From DATJFQ01 sp035492775 (GTDB lineage: Bacteria > Acidobacteriota > Vicinamibacteria > Vicinamibacterales > 2-12-FULL-66-21), in contig DATJIW010000054.1 of NCBI GenBank assembly GCA_035492775.1, forward strand, positions 74,407 through 138,406: a stretch of DNA of 64,000 nt. Reading direction: 5' to 3'. The position numbers were made by a program, and so were the translations under genes. The notes under the pieces were generated by a model. The model had not been told where the DNA came from. It ran no database searches and was given only the letters and a program-made list of their open reading frames with translations. This document shows, in pieces, positions 33,205 through 43,740 of the stretch. Every line of letters starts with the position of its first letter. The first letter of the stretch is position 1.

Positions 33205-34212
33205 GTGAAGATCACACCAGGCAAGCTGGCGGGAATGAAGGCCGTGGCGGACGGCAGAGGCGTCATCGCCGCCGCGGCGATGGATCAGCGCGGCTCGCTC
33301 AAGAAGGCGCTTGCGAAAGAAAAGGGCAGCGACGTCGGCGATCGCGACATGGAGGAATTCAAGTCCCTCGTGACGCAGGTGCTGACGCGGCATGCGAGCG
33401 CGATCCTCCTCGACCCGGAGTGGGGCATTCCTGCCAGCCGGACCCGCGCATCGGGCTCGGGACTGCTGCTGGCCTACGAGAAGACCGGCTACGACGCGAA
33501 TACGCCGGGACGGCTGCCCGACCTCCTCGACCTCTGGTCGGTGCGCCGGCTGAAAGAAGCGGGCGCGGACTGCATCAAGATCCTCCTCTACTACACGCCG
33601 ACGGACGCGAAGTCCATCAACGATCACAAGCACGCGTGGGTGGAACGGATCGGAGACGAATGCCGCGCCAACGACATTCCGTTCTTCCTCGAGTTCGTCG
33701 GGTACCAGGAAGGCCTCGACGAGAAAGGATCCGAGTTCGCGCGCACGAAGCCCGGGATCGTCGCGGGGAGCATGCAGGAGTTCACCAAGGATCGCTACGG
33801 CGTCGACGTGATGAAAGTCGAAGTGCCGATCAACATGAAGTACGTCGAGGGAGCGAAGGCGTTCGGCGGGACGAAGGCGTATTCGAGACAGGAAGCCATG
33901 GACTTGTTCAAGCGGGCGGCCGAAGTCGCGACGCGGCCGTTCATCTACCTGTCGGCCGGCGTCAGCAATGCGGAATTCACGGAGTCGCTCGAACTCGCTG
34001 CGGAATCAGGCGTCCCGTTTTCCGGCGTTCTGTGCGGCCGCGCGACGTGGAAGGATGGCATCGGCGTCTACGCGAAGCAGGGAGCCGACGCCTTCCGCAA
34101 ATGGCTGGAATCCGAGGGCGTCAAGAACATCAACAACGTGAACGCCTGCCTGAAGCCCGCGCATCCATGGTTCGAGTGCTACGGGGCACGCTCGGCGGAG
34201 GAACTGGCGTAG
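33205..34212 (+). CDS. lacD: Tagatose-1,6-bisphosphate aldolase-like enzyme
   Basis: This 335-residue protein is a LacD-type class I aldolase. It shows MDQRGSLKKAL, the barrel strand DCIKILLYYTP, the likely Schiff-base strand VMKVEVPINMKYVEG and the late strand YLSAGVSNAEF, FSGVLCGRATW. The GTG at 33205 is preceded by GGAGGAG with good spacing, so I take it over the in-frame codons at 33172. No lac or gat genes are near, so the physiological substrate could be another ketose bisphosphate. Confidence 0.88.
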   Translation: MKITPGKLAGMKAVADGRGVIAAAAMDQRGSLKKALAKEKGSDVGDRDMEEFKSLVTQVLTRHASAILLDPEWGIPASRTRASGSGLLLAYEKTGYDANTPGRLPDLLDLWSVRRLKEAGADCIKILLYYTPTDAKSINDHKHAWVERIGDECRANDIPFFLEFVGYQEGLDEKGSEFARTKPGIVAGSMQEFTKDRYGVDVMKVEVPINMKYVEGAKAFGGTKAYSRQEAMDLFKRAAEVATRPFIYLSAGVSNAEFTESLELAAESGVPFSGVLCGRATWKDGIGVYAKQGADAFRKWLESEGVKNINNVNACLKPAHPWFECYGARSAEELA

Positions 34213-34272
34213 TCTCCGTCGGCAGACGATTCCGGGGCTCGCACTCACTGAGTGGGAACCTCGGCGGTACGT

Positions 34273-34731
34273 TCAGTTCTTCTTCAGGATCTCGACTCCA
34301 CTGACCGGGCCGAGGCATGTCGTTCCGGAGTACGGAATCCGGATCGAATCGGCACCCAGTTCCGCCGTCCCGCTGAGCGAGACCGGGCATGAGGGCAAAT
34401 CTGCGGCGGTCGCCGTGCCGCTTCCCGACCAGCTCACCGTCCCTCCATTGAGCGTGCCCTGCGCCGTGCCCGATACGTTCAAGCCGCCGGCACAGGTCGC
34501 GGAGAAGGATCCTTTTGCGCTGTTCGACGTCTGCTCCGTCGCGTGCCATTGAAAGTTGGTGCACGATGACGGCGATGGAACGACGTTGGCGGATGTCCAC
34601 AGGCCGAGCAGCGCGCTCGCGCTGTCGACGGCAGTCGGAGACGTCATCGAACTGGTGTGCTCGAAATCGATGCAGGCCGTGGTTGCGGTTGCCGCAGCTG
34701 CACACAGGAGCGCCAGGATGTGTTTCTTCAT
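34273..34731 (-). CDS. Hypothetical lipoprotein
   Basis: The 152-residue protein has a lipoprotein-type signal (MKKHILALLCAAAATATTAC, lipid Cys near residue 20). A Ser/Thr/Gly-rich, beta-strand-like mature part follows, with four further Cys that may form disulfides. No family is recognised. It is monocistronic and convergent with the aldolase. A role as a surface or periplasmic beta-sandwich protein is a guess from composition. Confidence 0.7.
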   Translation of the reverse strand: MKKHILALLCAAAATATTACIDFEHTSSMTSPTAVDSASALLGLWTSANVVPSPSSCTNFQWHATEQTSNSAKGSFSATCAGGLNVSGTAQGTLNGGTVSWSGSGTATAADLPSCPVSLSGTAELGADSIRIPYSGTTCLGPVSGVEILKKN

Positions 34732-34843
34732 AGCTGTATTCCACAGAAAACCGGTCGCAGGTCCGGCGTCGTTTCAGTGTTTCTTCGCAGGGAGGCCCGG
34801 GGTCGACTGGGGAGCTTCAGTATAGGGCAACGGTCGACAGATA

Positions 34844-35359
34844 TCAAAGATTCCCGGGACTGGAATCCGCGCCGAGGTAATCGCGGAGCGCCTCGGAGGT
34901 GCTGCGGAACGCCAGCTCGTTCCACGGGAGCGCGCCCGTGCTGAATACCCGTGCCTCGAGGCACTCCTCGTCGCTGCAGAGCTCGCCGCCGACCGCTGTT
35001 GCAGCGTAGACGATGATGACGGGCACCGTTCCCGGATACGAATAAACGTTCACGAGGCGGTCGATGCGCACGTCGAGCCCGCATTCCTCCCGCGCCTCGC
35101 GCACGGCGGCGCTGCGGACGTCCTCACCGCGATCGACATAGCCGCCAGGAAACACCCACAAACCGTATCCTGGCTCGATTGCGCGGCGCACGAGTACGAC
35201 GCCGCCTTCGCGCGTCTCGATGATCGTGCCGACGGCGACTTTCGGATCGAGATAGAACACGAAGCCGCAGCGGGCGCAGACGAGCCGTTCCGGATCGCCG
35301 GCCTTGAGGCTCCGCGCCTCGAGTGCACCGCCGCACGACGGGCAGAAGCGGTACTCCAC
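34844..35359 (-). CDS. Nudix hydrolase with N-terminal zinc ribbon
   Basis: The 171-residue protein starts with a four-Cys zinc ribbon (FCPSCGGA ... LVCARCGF). A Nudix domain follows, with the box GGYVDRGEDVRSAAVREARE followed by EC near residue 70. This architecture occurs in NudC-like and ADP-ribose/NADH pyrophosphatases. It is divergent from the peptide deformylase gene with 19 bases between start codons. Confidence 0.88.
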   Translation of the reverse strand: MEYRFCPSCGGALEARSLKAGDPERLVCARCGFVFYLDPKVAVGTIIETREGGVVLVRRAIEPGYGLWVFPGGYVDRGEDVRSAAVREAREECGLDVRIDRLVNVYSYPGTVPVIIVYAATAVGGELCSDEECLEARVFSTGALPWNELAFRSTSEALRDYLGADSSPGNL

Positions 35360-35378
35360 GTGTGAAATACTACCCGGT

Positions 35379-35936
35379 ATGTCGATCCTGAAAGTTGCGC
35401 GGATGGGTCATCCGGTGCTGCGCGCCAGGGCGAAAGCGATCGATCCAGGCGCGATCACGTCGGCTGAAATCCAGCAGCTCATCGACGACATGTTCGAAAC
35501 GATGCGCGAGTATCAGGGCGTCGGGCTCGCGGCGCCGCAGATTCACGTCGGCCTTCGCCTGTTCGTCGCCGGCTTTCCACCGTCGCGCTCTGCCGAAGCG
35601 GAGGACGACGAGGAACGTGTGCCGTTGATGGCGCTCATCAATCCGGAGATCACCCCGATCGGTGCGGACGTCGACGAAGACTGGGAAGGCTGCCTCAGCA
35701 TCCCGGACATTCGCGGCAAGGTCCCTCGCGTTCGGGAGATTCAGGTGCGCGCGTACGATCGGCGCGGACGCCGCATGGACATGAAGGCGCGCGGCTTTAC
35801 CGCCCGCGTGATCCAGCACGAGACGGATCATCTCGATGGCGTGCTGTTCTTCGATCGGATGAAGAGCTTCGAGACGTTGACGTTCCTCGACGAGTTCGGG
35901 CGTTACTGGAACTCGCGCGACGTGCCTGAGGAATAG
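35379..35936 (+). CDS. def: Peptide deformylase
   Basis: This 185-residue metalloenzyme removes the N-formyl group from nascent proteins. All three motifs are present: GVGLAAPQIHV, EGCLSIPD with the metal Cys, and QHETDHLDGVLF with two metal His and the catalytic Glu. I chose the ATG at 35379 (SILKVARMGHPVLR), as longer frames run into the divergent Nudix gene. No fmt gene lies next to it. Confidence 0.95.
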   Translation: MSILKVARMGHPVLRARAKAIDPGAITSAEIQQLIDDMFETMREYQGVGLAAPQIHVGLRLFVAGFPPSRSAEAEDDEERVPLMALINPEITPIGADVDEDWEGCLSIPDIRGKVPRVREIQVRAYDRRGRRMDMKARGFTARVIQHETDHLDGVLFFDRMKSFETLTFLDEFGRYWNSRDVPEE

Positions 35937-35940
35937 CTCG

Positions 35941-37578
<1,638 letters not shown>

Positions 37579-37634
37579 GGTCGGTAATCGTAACGCGTTT
37601 TGCCGCCGGCCACGTGCCCCGTTAGCATCACGGT

Positions 37635-38060
37635 ATGTTCGTGTACCGCCTCGAAGTCCGCTTCCGCGACTGCGATCCGATGGGCCACGTGAACAACGCC
37701 GTCTATCTGACTTATCTCGAACAGACGCGATTCGCGCACTGGCGGTCGGCGTGGGGTCGCGGCGCGCCGCAGCTGCCCGACGGTATGCCCGGCGTCATCC
37801 TCGCACGCGTGGAATGCGACTACCATCGGCCCGTCAGGTACGGAGAAGCCCTCGAGGTCCGCCTGCGTGTGGCCGGGATCGGGCGGACCAGTTTCCGGTA
37901 CGAATACGAGATCGTCGATCAGACTGCGCGCACTGTGGCCGTCGCGAAAACCGTACAGGTGATGTACGACTACGAAGCAGGCGGGCCGGTCGCGATCCCG
38001 CCGGAGATCCGCGCTGTGCTCGAGCGCGAGATGGAGCCGCCGGCGACGGATGGCGTGTGA
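37635..38060 (+). CDS. Acyl-CoA thioesterase, 4HBT (hot-dog) family
   Basis: The 141-residue hot-dog protein has the active-site signature FRDCDPMGHVNNAVYLTYLEQTR, shown here as RDCDPMGHVNNAVY with catalytic Asp, and VECDYHRPVRYGEALEV. It resembles YbgC/FadM-like thioesterases. Its stop shares a base with the next start (TGATG), so it is coupled to a metallo-beta-lactamase-fold gene. Confidence 0.9.
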   Translation: MFVYRLEVRFRDCDPMGHVNNAVYLTYLEQTRFAHWRSAWGRGAPQLPDGMPGVILARVECDYHRPVRYGEALEVRLRVAGIGRTSFRYEYEIVDQTARTVAVAKTVQVMYDYEAGGPVAIPPEIRAVLEREMEPPATDGV

Positions 38061-38770
38061 TGGAACCTCTTCTCATTCCAGCGCGGAATCCGTCAGAGTG
38101 GACGGGGCCGACTGGAAACAACACCTGGCTGCTGGCCGGCCGTGAACCGGCGATCGTGGACGCCGGTGTCGGTGACCAGGGGCACATCGACGAAATCGCC
38201 CGCGCGTTGAACGGCGTGCCGCTCCGGCGCGTGCTGATGACACATGGGCATCCGGATCACGCAGGCGGCATTCCGGCGCTGCGCGCGCGCTGGCCGTCCC
38301 TCGTCGTATGTCGCGGACCGATCGGGTCGGGAGAAGAACTGAGAATCCCGGCAGGCGACGGCGAACTGATCGTCGTCCCCACTCCAGGCCACGCGCCGGA
38401 CCACGTGTGCTTCTACGATCGCACGTCGCGCGACCTTTATTCCGGCGACATGGTGCGCCTCGGGGGTACCATCGTGATTCCTGCAGGACAAGGAGGGAGC
38501 CTGCGCGAATACCTGGCGTCGCTGGAACGCATCCGAGCCCTTGCGCCGAAGCGCCTGCTGCCTGGCCATGGATTGATCGTCGACAATCCAGCGGAAGTGA
38601 TCGACGAGTACATCGTCCATCGGCGGATGCGCAGTGAACAAATCGCTGCTGCCATCGCCGCCGGCGCGACGACTGTCGAGCAGATCGTCGACCGCGTTTA
38701 TCCGGGAATCTCAGATCCGCTTCGAAAGGCAGCGGAAGACACGGTGCGGGCGCACCTGGAAAATCAATGA
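38060..38770 (+). CDS. Metallo-beta-lactamase-fold hydrolase (LACTB2-like)
   Basis: The 236-residue protein has the metal motif THGHPDHAGG (residues about 62-71), TPGHAPDHVCFY, YSGDMV and LLPGHGLIV. A C-terminal winged-helix-like tail (HRRMRSEQIAAAIAAGATTV) is typical of LACTB2-like proteins. These act as nucleases or thioester hydrolases, and the substrate here is unknown. It forms a two-gene unit with the thioesterase. Confidence 0.87.
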   Translation: MEPLLIPARNPSEWTGPTGNNTWLLAGREPAIVDAGVGDQGHIDEIARALNGVPLRRVLMTHGHPDHAGGIPALRARWPSLVVCRGPIGSGEELRIPAGDGELIVVPTPGHAPDHVCFYDRTSRDLYSGDMVRLGGTIVIPAGQGGSLREYLASLERIRALAPKRLLPGHGLIVDNPAEVIDEYIVHRRMRSEQIAAAIAAGATTVEQIVDRVYPGISDPLRKAAEDTVRAHLENQ

Positions 38771-38794
38771 AGTGGTGATCGTCTTCACCACTTC
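38769..38794. terminator. Bidirectional intrinsic-terminator-like hairpin
   Basis: Ten-base perfect arms GAAGTGGTGA and TCACCACTTC with a six-base loop lie exactly between two convergent stop codons. There is only a short T-rich tail, TTCC. Position and symmetry support termination for both genes. Confidence 0.6.
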
Positions 38795-38797
38795 TTC

Positions 38798-39190
38798 CTA
38801 GGCGGGCTGGAATCCCGGCGGCACGTCGGGGAGACGTTCCGGTTTTCTGACGGCCTTCGGCAGGGCGTCGCGAACGACCTGCTCCAGTTCCTCGAGATAC
38901 GCGGTGAAGCGTGTGCGGCCTTCGCTCGTCAGCCGATACAGCGTGTGCGGCCGTCCGCCCGCGGCACCGCGGAACGCCTCGACGAGGCCAGCCTGCTGTA
39001 GTACGTCGAGATGTCGGCTCAAGTTGCCGTCGGTCAACGCGCACAGCCGTTTCATCTCCGTGAACAACACCCCTTCCGGGCGGGTCACGAGCGATGTCAT
39101 GATGCCCAACCGCGCCTTCTCGTGGAGGACGCGGTCGAGCCCTTCGTAAGCGAATCGTCCCGGTTGCTCCGGGTGTGGTTTCCTTGCCAT
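38798..39190 (-). CDS. Winged-helix transcriptional regulator
   Basis: The 130-residue protein has a MarR/PadR-like winged helix: LHEKARLGIMTSLVTRPEGVLF, recognition helix LTDGNLSRHLDVLQQAGLVEA and wing GGRPHTLYRLTSEGR. The ATG at 39190 shares bases with the stop (TAATG) of an upstream membrane-protein gene. Such regulator/membrane pairs are common, and the regulator may control its own operon. Confidence 0.87.
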   Translation of the reverse strand: MARKPHPEQPGRFAYEGLDRVLHEKARLGIMTSLVTRPEGVLFTEMKRLCALTDGNLSRHLDVLQQAGLVEAFRGAAGGRPHTLYRLTSEGRTRFTAYLEELEQVVRDALPKAVRKPERLPDVPPGFQPA

Positions 39191-39786
39191 TACTGTCTCT
39201 CGAGATTCCACCACAGAACGCCGGCAGCCAGCAGCTGACCGACGGCGAAGGTCACGCCGACCGACCACGCGTTGAGCGGCGCTCCTGGACGCGCGGTCCA
39301 CAACAGTACTGCCCCGGCCGCGTAGTAATACAACGCGACCCATCCCGTCGCCCGCGGCAGATACAGTCGCGAAGCGAACACGCCGACCCCGAAACAGAGC
39401 GCCCACACGCCCGGAAGCAGCGCGACGAGCGCCGGATCGAACCGAACGACGGCGGCTGTGACGAGTGCGCCGGCGCCGATGCCGGGCAACACTTGCCCGA
39501 TGACGCGCCGCGTCCGGCGCCGCGCGGCGCTGTCTTCATGGACGGCGTAGTTGTAAACGATTTCGACGGCGCCGACGAGTGCGGCGCACCCCGCTATCAC
39601 GGCCCAATAGGAGACAAAGCCGAGCGGATCGCGCGATACACCCTCGGGCTGCAGCCAGGCCGCGAGCGCGCCAATCGCTGCGGAGCCGGCCATTGGAACG
39701 GACCGATAGCCCCGGAAGACTTCTGCCTTTGCGATCTGCCGGTGGATTTCCGCGATGTCGTCGAGCGCGCGGGTCAGATCCATCAC
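39190..39786 (-). CDS. Hypothetical multi-pass membrane protein
   Basis: The 198-residue protein has a short helical N-terminus (TRALDDIAEIHRQIAKAEVF) followed by about five hydrophobic segments. It matches no enzyme family I know, but the pairing with a downstream winged-helix regulator is recurrent in Acidobacteria-type genomes. The regulator start is coupled to its stop. A sensing or protective membrane function is possible. Confidence 0.75.
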   Translation of the reverse strand: MMDLTRALDDIAEIHRQIAKAEVFRGYRSVPMAGSAAIGALAAWLQPEGVSRDPLGFVSYWAVIAGCAALVGAVEIVYNYAVHEDSAARRRTRRVIGQVLPGIGAGALVTAAVVRFDPALVALLPGVWALCFGVGVFASRLYLPRATGWVALYYYAAGAVLLWTARPGAPLNAWSVGVTFAVGQLLAAGVLWWNLERQ

Positions 39787-39854
39787 ACTAGCTTTGCGCG
39801 AGAGAGCGACAATGTCAACTCCGCCCCGAAACGTCGCACTGCAGAAGCGATACG

Positions 39855-40715
39855 ATGTCTGCGATGCCGAGTTACGCCAATCCGCAATTGCTGACGACGC
39901 CAGCGGAGCTGTCGGAACGGATCGACTCGGGACGACCGCTGCTGGTGCTGGATCTCCGCCCTGCCGAAGCGTTTGCGCAGGGACACGTGCCCGGGGCCAT
40001 TCACCTCGATCTCTGGGGCGTCTCGCTCATCGACACCGATCCGGCGCCGCTCGGTGCCTTCATGTGGATGATCGATCACCTCTTCAATCTTCGGGGCGTC
40101 GATAGCGTCACGCCGGTCGTCGTATACGACGAGCAGTCCGGGATGCGTGCCGCGCGCGCCTTCTGGTTCCTCGAATATCTCGGACATCAGCACGTCCAGA
40201 TGCTCGATGGCGGGTTCAACCGCTGGATCCGCGAGGGACGGGCGCTCTCGCGCGACGCGCACACGCCCCGCAAGACCGACTGGACGGGGACGCCAGAGGC
40301 GGCGCGCCTTGCGACGTGGCGGGACGTGCAGGCGCGTCTTGGCAGCGCAGACGCGGTGATCGTCGATACCCGAAGCGAGGCCGAATACTTCGGAACGACC
40401 GTCCGTGCCAGGCGCGGCGGCGCCATTCCCGGCGCCGTGCACGTGGAGTGGACCAGGAATCTCGACGACAACGGTGCGTTCAAGTCCGCAGACGAGCTGC
40501 GCCGGCTGTACGAGAATCACGGTGTGACTCCGGACAAGGAGATCGTCACGTACTGCCAGGGCGGCTACCGGGCCGCGCACACGTACATCGCACTGCGCCT
40601 CCTCGGGTATCCGCGCGTCCGCAACTACACAGGGTCGTGGAAGGAGTGGGGCGATCGGGAAGACCTGCCGATCGAGCATCCGACGCCGGGGACGGCGGTT
40701 CGCACACACCCATGA
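39855..40715 (+). CDS. Tandem-rhodanese sulfurtransferase
   Basis: The 286-residue protein has two rhodanese domains: an inactive N-terminal one (LLVLDLRPAEAFAQGHVPGAIHL) and a C-terminal one with the active-site loop TYCQGGYRAAH. This is the layout of thiosulfate or 3-mercaptopyruvate sulfurtransferases. The CQGGYR loop departs from the CRKGVT and CGSGVT types, so donor specificity is uncertain. It overlaps the following gene by four bases. Confidence 0.9.
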   Translation: MSAMPSYANPQLLTTPAELSERIDSGRPLLVLDLRPAEAFAQGHVPGAIHLDLWGVSLIDTDPAPLGAFMWMIDHLFNLRGVDSVTPVVVYDEQSGMRAARAFWFLEYLGHQHVQMLDGGFNRWIREGRALSRDAHTPRKTDWTGTPEAARLATWRDVQARLGSADAVIVDTRSEAEYFGTTVRARRGGAIPGAVHVEWTRNLDDNGAFKSADELRRLYENHGVTPDKEIVTYCQGGYRAAHTYIALRLLGYPRVRNYTGSWKEWGDREDLPIEHPTPGTAVRTHP

Positions 40716-41689
40716 CCGAGACACTTCACGCACCCGAAACCGTACGCTTCGCCGACATCGAAGACGCCGCGGCCACGCTGGCGGGGCAGGCGCATCGCAC
40801 ACCTGTGTTCACGTCCCGCGCGCTCGACCGACGCGCAAACGCGCGGCTCTTCTTCAAGTGTGAAAACCTTCAGCGGGCGGGCGCGTTCAAGTTCAGGGGC
40901 GCATTCAACGCGCTGAGCCGATTGACGGTTGAGCAGCGACGCCGAGGCGTCCTCGCGTACTCGTCCGGCAATCACGCCCAGGCGGTTGCCCTCGCCGGCC
41001 GCGAGCTGTCGGTGCCGACGACGATCATCATGCCGTCCGACGCACCGACGGTGAAGATCGACGCCACGCGCGGCTATGGCGGCGAGGTGATTCTGTACGA
41101 TCGAGCGACGCATTCGCGGGAAGATCTCGCGGAGCAGATCGCATCCGAACGCGGGCTTACGCTCGTCCCGCCGTTCGACAATACCTGGATCATCGCCGGA
41201 CAGGGCACGACCGCGCAGGAGCTGATCGAAGACGCGGGGACGCTCGATTACCTGCTGGTTCCCTGCGGTGGCGGCGGTTTGCTGTCGGGCTGCTCGATCG
41301 CGGCCGCCGCAATGGCCGCCTCGTGCAGGACGATTGGAGTCGAGCCGGCCGCGGGAGACGACGCCACACGATCGTTCAAAAGCGGAACGCTGCAGACGGT
41401 GCACAATCCGGACACGATCGCCGACGGCGCCCGCACGCCGTCGCTCGGGCGGATCACGTTTCCACTCGTCCGTCGCTACGTGCACGACATGGTGACCGCG
41501 ACAGACGATCAGCTGATCGACACGATGGCCGTTCTGGCAGGGCGGCTGAAACTCGTCGTCGAGCCGACCGGCGCGCTTGCCGCGGCCGCCGTGCTCCACG
41601 GGATCGTCCGCGTCGAAGGCAAGCGTGTCGGGATCGTGCTGAGCGGCGGCAACGTCGAGTTGTCGCAGCTGGCACGATGGACGGGGTAG
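40712..41689 (+). CDS. PLP-dependent threonine/serine dehydratase or racemase
   Basis: The 325-residue fold-type II enzyme has the Schiff-base lysine in GAFKFRGAFNAL, the loop SSGNHAQAVALAG, VPCGGGGLLSG and a late SGGNVEL. There is no regulatory ACT domain. It resembles catabolic threonine dehydratase and serine racemase. It starts inside the rhodanese stop (ATGA), suggesting joint use with cysteine or serine-related sulfur metabolism, which is inference. It is a paralogue of the protein at 20572-21528. Confidence 0.9.
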   Translation: MTETLHAPETVRFADIEDAAATLAGQAHRTPVFTSRALDRRANARLFFKCENLQRAGAFKFRGAFNALSRLTVEQRRRGVLAYSSGNHAQAVALAGRELSVPTTIIMPSDAPTVKIDATRGYGGEVILYDRATHSREDLAEQIASERGLTLVPPFDNTWIIAGQGTTAQELIEDAGTLDYLLVPCGGGGLLSGCSIAAAAMAASCRTIGVEPAAGDDATRSFKSGTLQTVHNPDTIADGARTPSLGRITFPLVRRYVHDMVTATDDQLIDTMAVLAGRLKLVVEPTGALAAAAVLHGIVRVEGKRVGIVLSGGNVELSQLARWTG

Positions 41690-41705
41690 GGGACGGCGCT
41701 ACGCG

Positions 41706-41746
41706 CGGTGCTCGGTGCTCAGTGCTCCGTGCTTCGTGCGAGTGCT
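41706..41746. repeat. Heptamer array, left copy
   Basis: About six tandem units of CGGTGCT, CAGTGCT or CCGTGCT type. The array reaches into the stop codon of the four-helix-bundle gene. Read on the minus strand the units are AGCACCG, the same family as the array at 42260-42327 but inverted. Confidence 0.75.
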
Positions 41747-42134
41747 ACGGCCGCTTCGCGGGTTCGGCGGGGTCTTTGCGGCGGAGTGAATGCAGAAACT
41801 TGAGATTGGCATTCATCGCACGGCGGCAGAGTTGGGACATGCTGCGGGCGTCTTCGGTCGAGAAGTAGCCGCGCTCACGTCCATCTTCGATGCAGTCCTT
41901 GACCTCACCCAATGAGCCTTGCGCGATGCTGTAGTACGGGCGCATTTCGGTGTGGCGGAACTTGTAGAACCCTTCGGACTGGTTCCGGCACGCGGACGCG
42001 ACGGCGTCGCGGATATTCGAGGAGAAACGCCGGTCGCGCGCGGCGGGGGTGGCATCTCCGGTTTGCGCGATGACCAACTGCCGCAGTCTATCGGCGAGCT
42101 GCCAGCAAATCAGATCTTCGTGGTCGCGAGGCAT
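41745..42134 (-). CDS. Four-helix-bundle protein (23S rRNA intervening-sequence type)
   Basis: The 129-residue helical protein matches the S23/IVP family: LICWQLADRLRQLVIAQT, RDAVASACRNQSEGFYKF, SIAQGSLGEVKDCIEDGRER and a Cys in SQLCRRAMNANL. The family was first noted inside 23S rRNA intervening sequences but also occurs as free genes of unknown function. It is enclosed by inverted heptamer arrays, and its stop codon lies in one of them. It may be a small mobile unit. Confidence 0.85.
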   Translation of the reverse strand: MPRDHEDLICWQLADRLRQLVIAQTGDATPAARDRRFSSNIRDAVASACRNQSEGFYKFRHTEMRPYYSIAQGSLGEVKDCIEDGRERGYFSTEDARSMSQLCRRAMNANLKFLHSLRRKDPAEPAKRP

Positions 42135-42259
42135 GCCACCGCTCCTCGCATCCCCGATGCCGATTGCGTTTGCCCATTAATCCACAGGAGAATGCATACT
42201 GCGTGAAAAAAGTACGCAATTGCAGCCGCCGTAGACGTCCGTGCAAGTGATCAGTTGCT

Positions 42260-42327
42260 GCACCGAGCACCGAGCACGTAGCACCGAGCACCCGGCACCG
42301 AGCACCGAGCACCAAGCACCGAGCACC
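42260..42327. repeat. Heptamer array, right copy
   Basis: Nine to ten tandem GCACCGA-type heptamers with scattered variants. The array ends five bases before the ATG of the M20 dipeptidase, so that gene has no normal ribosome site. It is inverted relative to the array at 41706. Confidence 0.85.
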
Positions 42328-42332
42328 TGTTT

Positions 42333-43700
42333 ATGGATTCCGTCATCGACTACATCAATACGCATCGCGACCAGTACATCGACGAGCTGAAGACATACCT
42401 CGCAATTCCGAGCATCAGCGCGCTGCCGGAACATAGCCAGGATGTGCGCCGCTGCGCCGAATGGACGGCGGACGAAATGCGCCGCATCGGCATGCAGAAC
42501 GTGCGGCTGGTCGAAACCCCCGGGTACCCGGTGGTCTACGGCGACTGGCTTGGCGCCGAAGGCGCGCCGACGATTCTCTTCTACGGCCACTACGACGTGC
42601 AGCCGGTCGATCCGCTCGAGCTGTGGGAGTCGCCGCCGTTCGAAGCCACCGTGCGCGACGGCGAGATCTACGCGCGCGGGTCGGCCGATGACAAGGGGCA
42701 GGTGTTCATGCATTTCAAGGCGATCGAAGCGCACTTGAAGCAGAACGGCCGCCTGCCGTGCAATATCAAGGTGATCCTCGAGGGAGAAGAGGAGGTCGGC
42801 TCCGAGCACCTCGACACGTTCGTGAAGGAACACGCCGCCGAACTCTCCGCCGACGTCGTCGTCATCTCCGACTCGCCCATGTTCGACCGCGGCGTGCCAT
42901 CGATCTGTTACGGCCTGCGAGGCCTGGTGTATTTCCAGGTCGATCTGCGTGGCACGAAGACGGATCTGCATTCCGGTTCGTTCGGCGGCGCCGTCGCCAA
43001 TCCGGCGTTCCAGCTCGCGAACATCCTGTCGCAGATGAAGGATCGCGGCGGCCGCGTGCGCATCCCGGGGTTCTACGACGACGTGCGGGAGCTTCGTCCG
43101 GAAGAGCGCGAGCAGTGGCGGCGCCTGCCGTTCAACGAGAAGCGCTACGCGAAGGAGCTGGGTGCCCCCAAGCTGTGGGGAGAGACGGGCTACAGCACGC
43201 TCGAACGCGTGTGGGCGCGTCCCACGTTCGAGATCAACGGCCTGCTGTCCGGGTTTACCGGCCAGGGCGCGAAGACGGTCATTCCCGCCGTTGCGATGGC
43301 GAAGGTGAGCATGCGCCTCGTGCCCGATCAGAACCCCGATCGCATCGCCGAACAGTTCGAGGCCTACCTGAACAAGATCGCGCCCAAAAGCGTGGAGTTG
43401 AAGATCACGCGGATGCACGGCGGCAAGCCGTGGATGACCGATTTCGACAACCGGTTCGTCCAGGCCGCCGGCCGCGCGATTCAGAAAGGCTTCGGAAAGG
43501 AGCCGGTGTTCAACCGCGAAGGAGGGTCGATTCCGGTCGTGGCGACGTTCCAGGAGATACTCGGTCTGCCGTCGGTGCTCTTCGGGGTTGGGCTTCCCGA
43601 CGAGAATGCGCATGCGCCGAACGAGAAACTCGACCTCGGCAACTTCCACGGCGGCATCATCGCCTCGGCATTTCTGTACGACGAAATCACGAAGGGCTAG
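42333..43700 (+). CDS. M20-family dipeptidase
   Basis: The 455-residue zinc peptidase has the metal and catalytic elements ILFYGHYDVQPVDP, ARGSADDKGQ and LEGEEEVGSEH, plus a dimerisation/lid insert and the late His in FGVGLPDENAHAPNEKL. It is typical of cytosolic non-specific or carnosinase-like dipeptidases. The start ATG is five bases from a heptamer array, and no Shine-Dalgarno is seen. Confidence 0.93.
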   Translation: MDSVIDYINTHRDQYIDELKTYLAIPSISALPEHSQDVRRCAEWTADEMRRIGMQNVRLVETPGYPVVYGDWLGAEGAPTILFYGHYDVQPVDPLELWESPPFEATVRDGEIYARGSADDKGQVFMHFKAIEAHLKQNGRLPCNIKVILEGEEEVGSEHLDTFVKEHAAELSADVVVISDSPMFDRGVPSICYGLRGLVYFQVDLRGTKTDLHSGSFGGAVANPAFQLANILSQMKDRGGRVRIPGFYDDVRELRPEEREQWRRLPFNEKRYAKELGAPKLWGETGYSTLERVWARPTFEINGLLSGFTGQGAKTVIPAVAMAKVSMRLVPDQNPDRIAEQFEAYLNKIAPKSVELKITRMHGGKPWMTDFDNRFVQAAGRAIQKGFGKEPVFNREGGSIPVVATFQEILGLPSVLFGVGLPDENAHAPNEKLDLGNFHGGIIASAFLYDEITKG

Positions 43701-43740
43701 TCGGGTTGGGGCGGGCGGGCCGAAGCCCCCCGGTTGAACG

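Noticed and set aside
31338..33266. 642-codon minus-strand frame across hpnE and thiI
   Set aside because: It is antisense to two enzymes with strong motifs and shows no domain.
42260..42327. CRISPR-like repeat at the heptamer array
   Set aside because: Seven-base contiguous units without spacers are a tandem repeat, not CRISPR.
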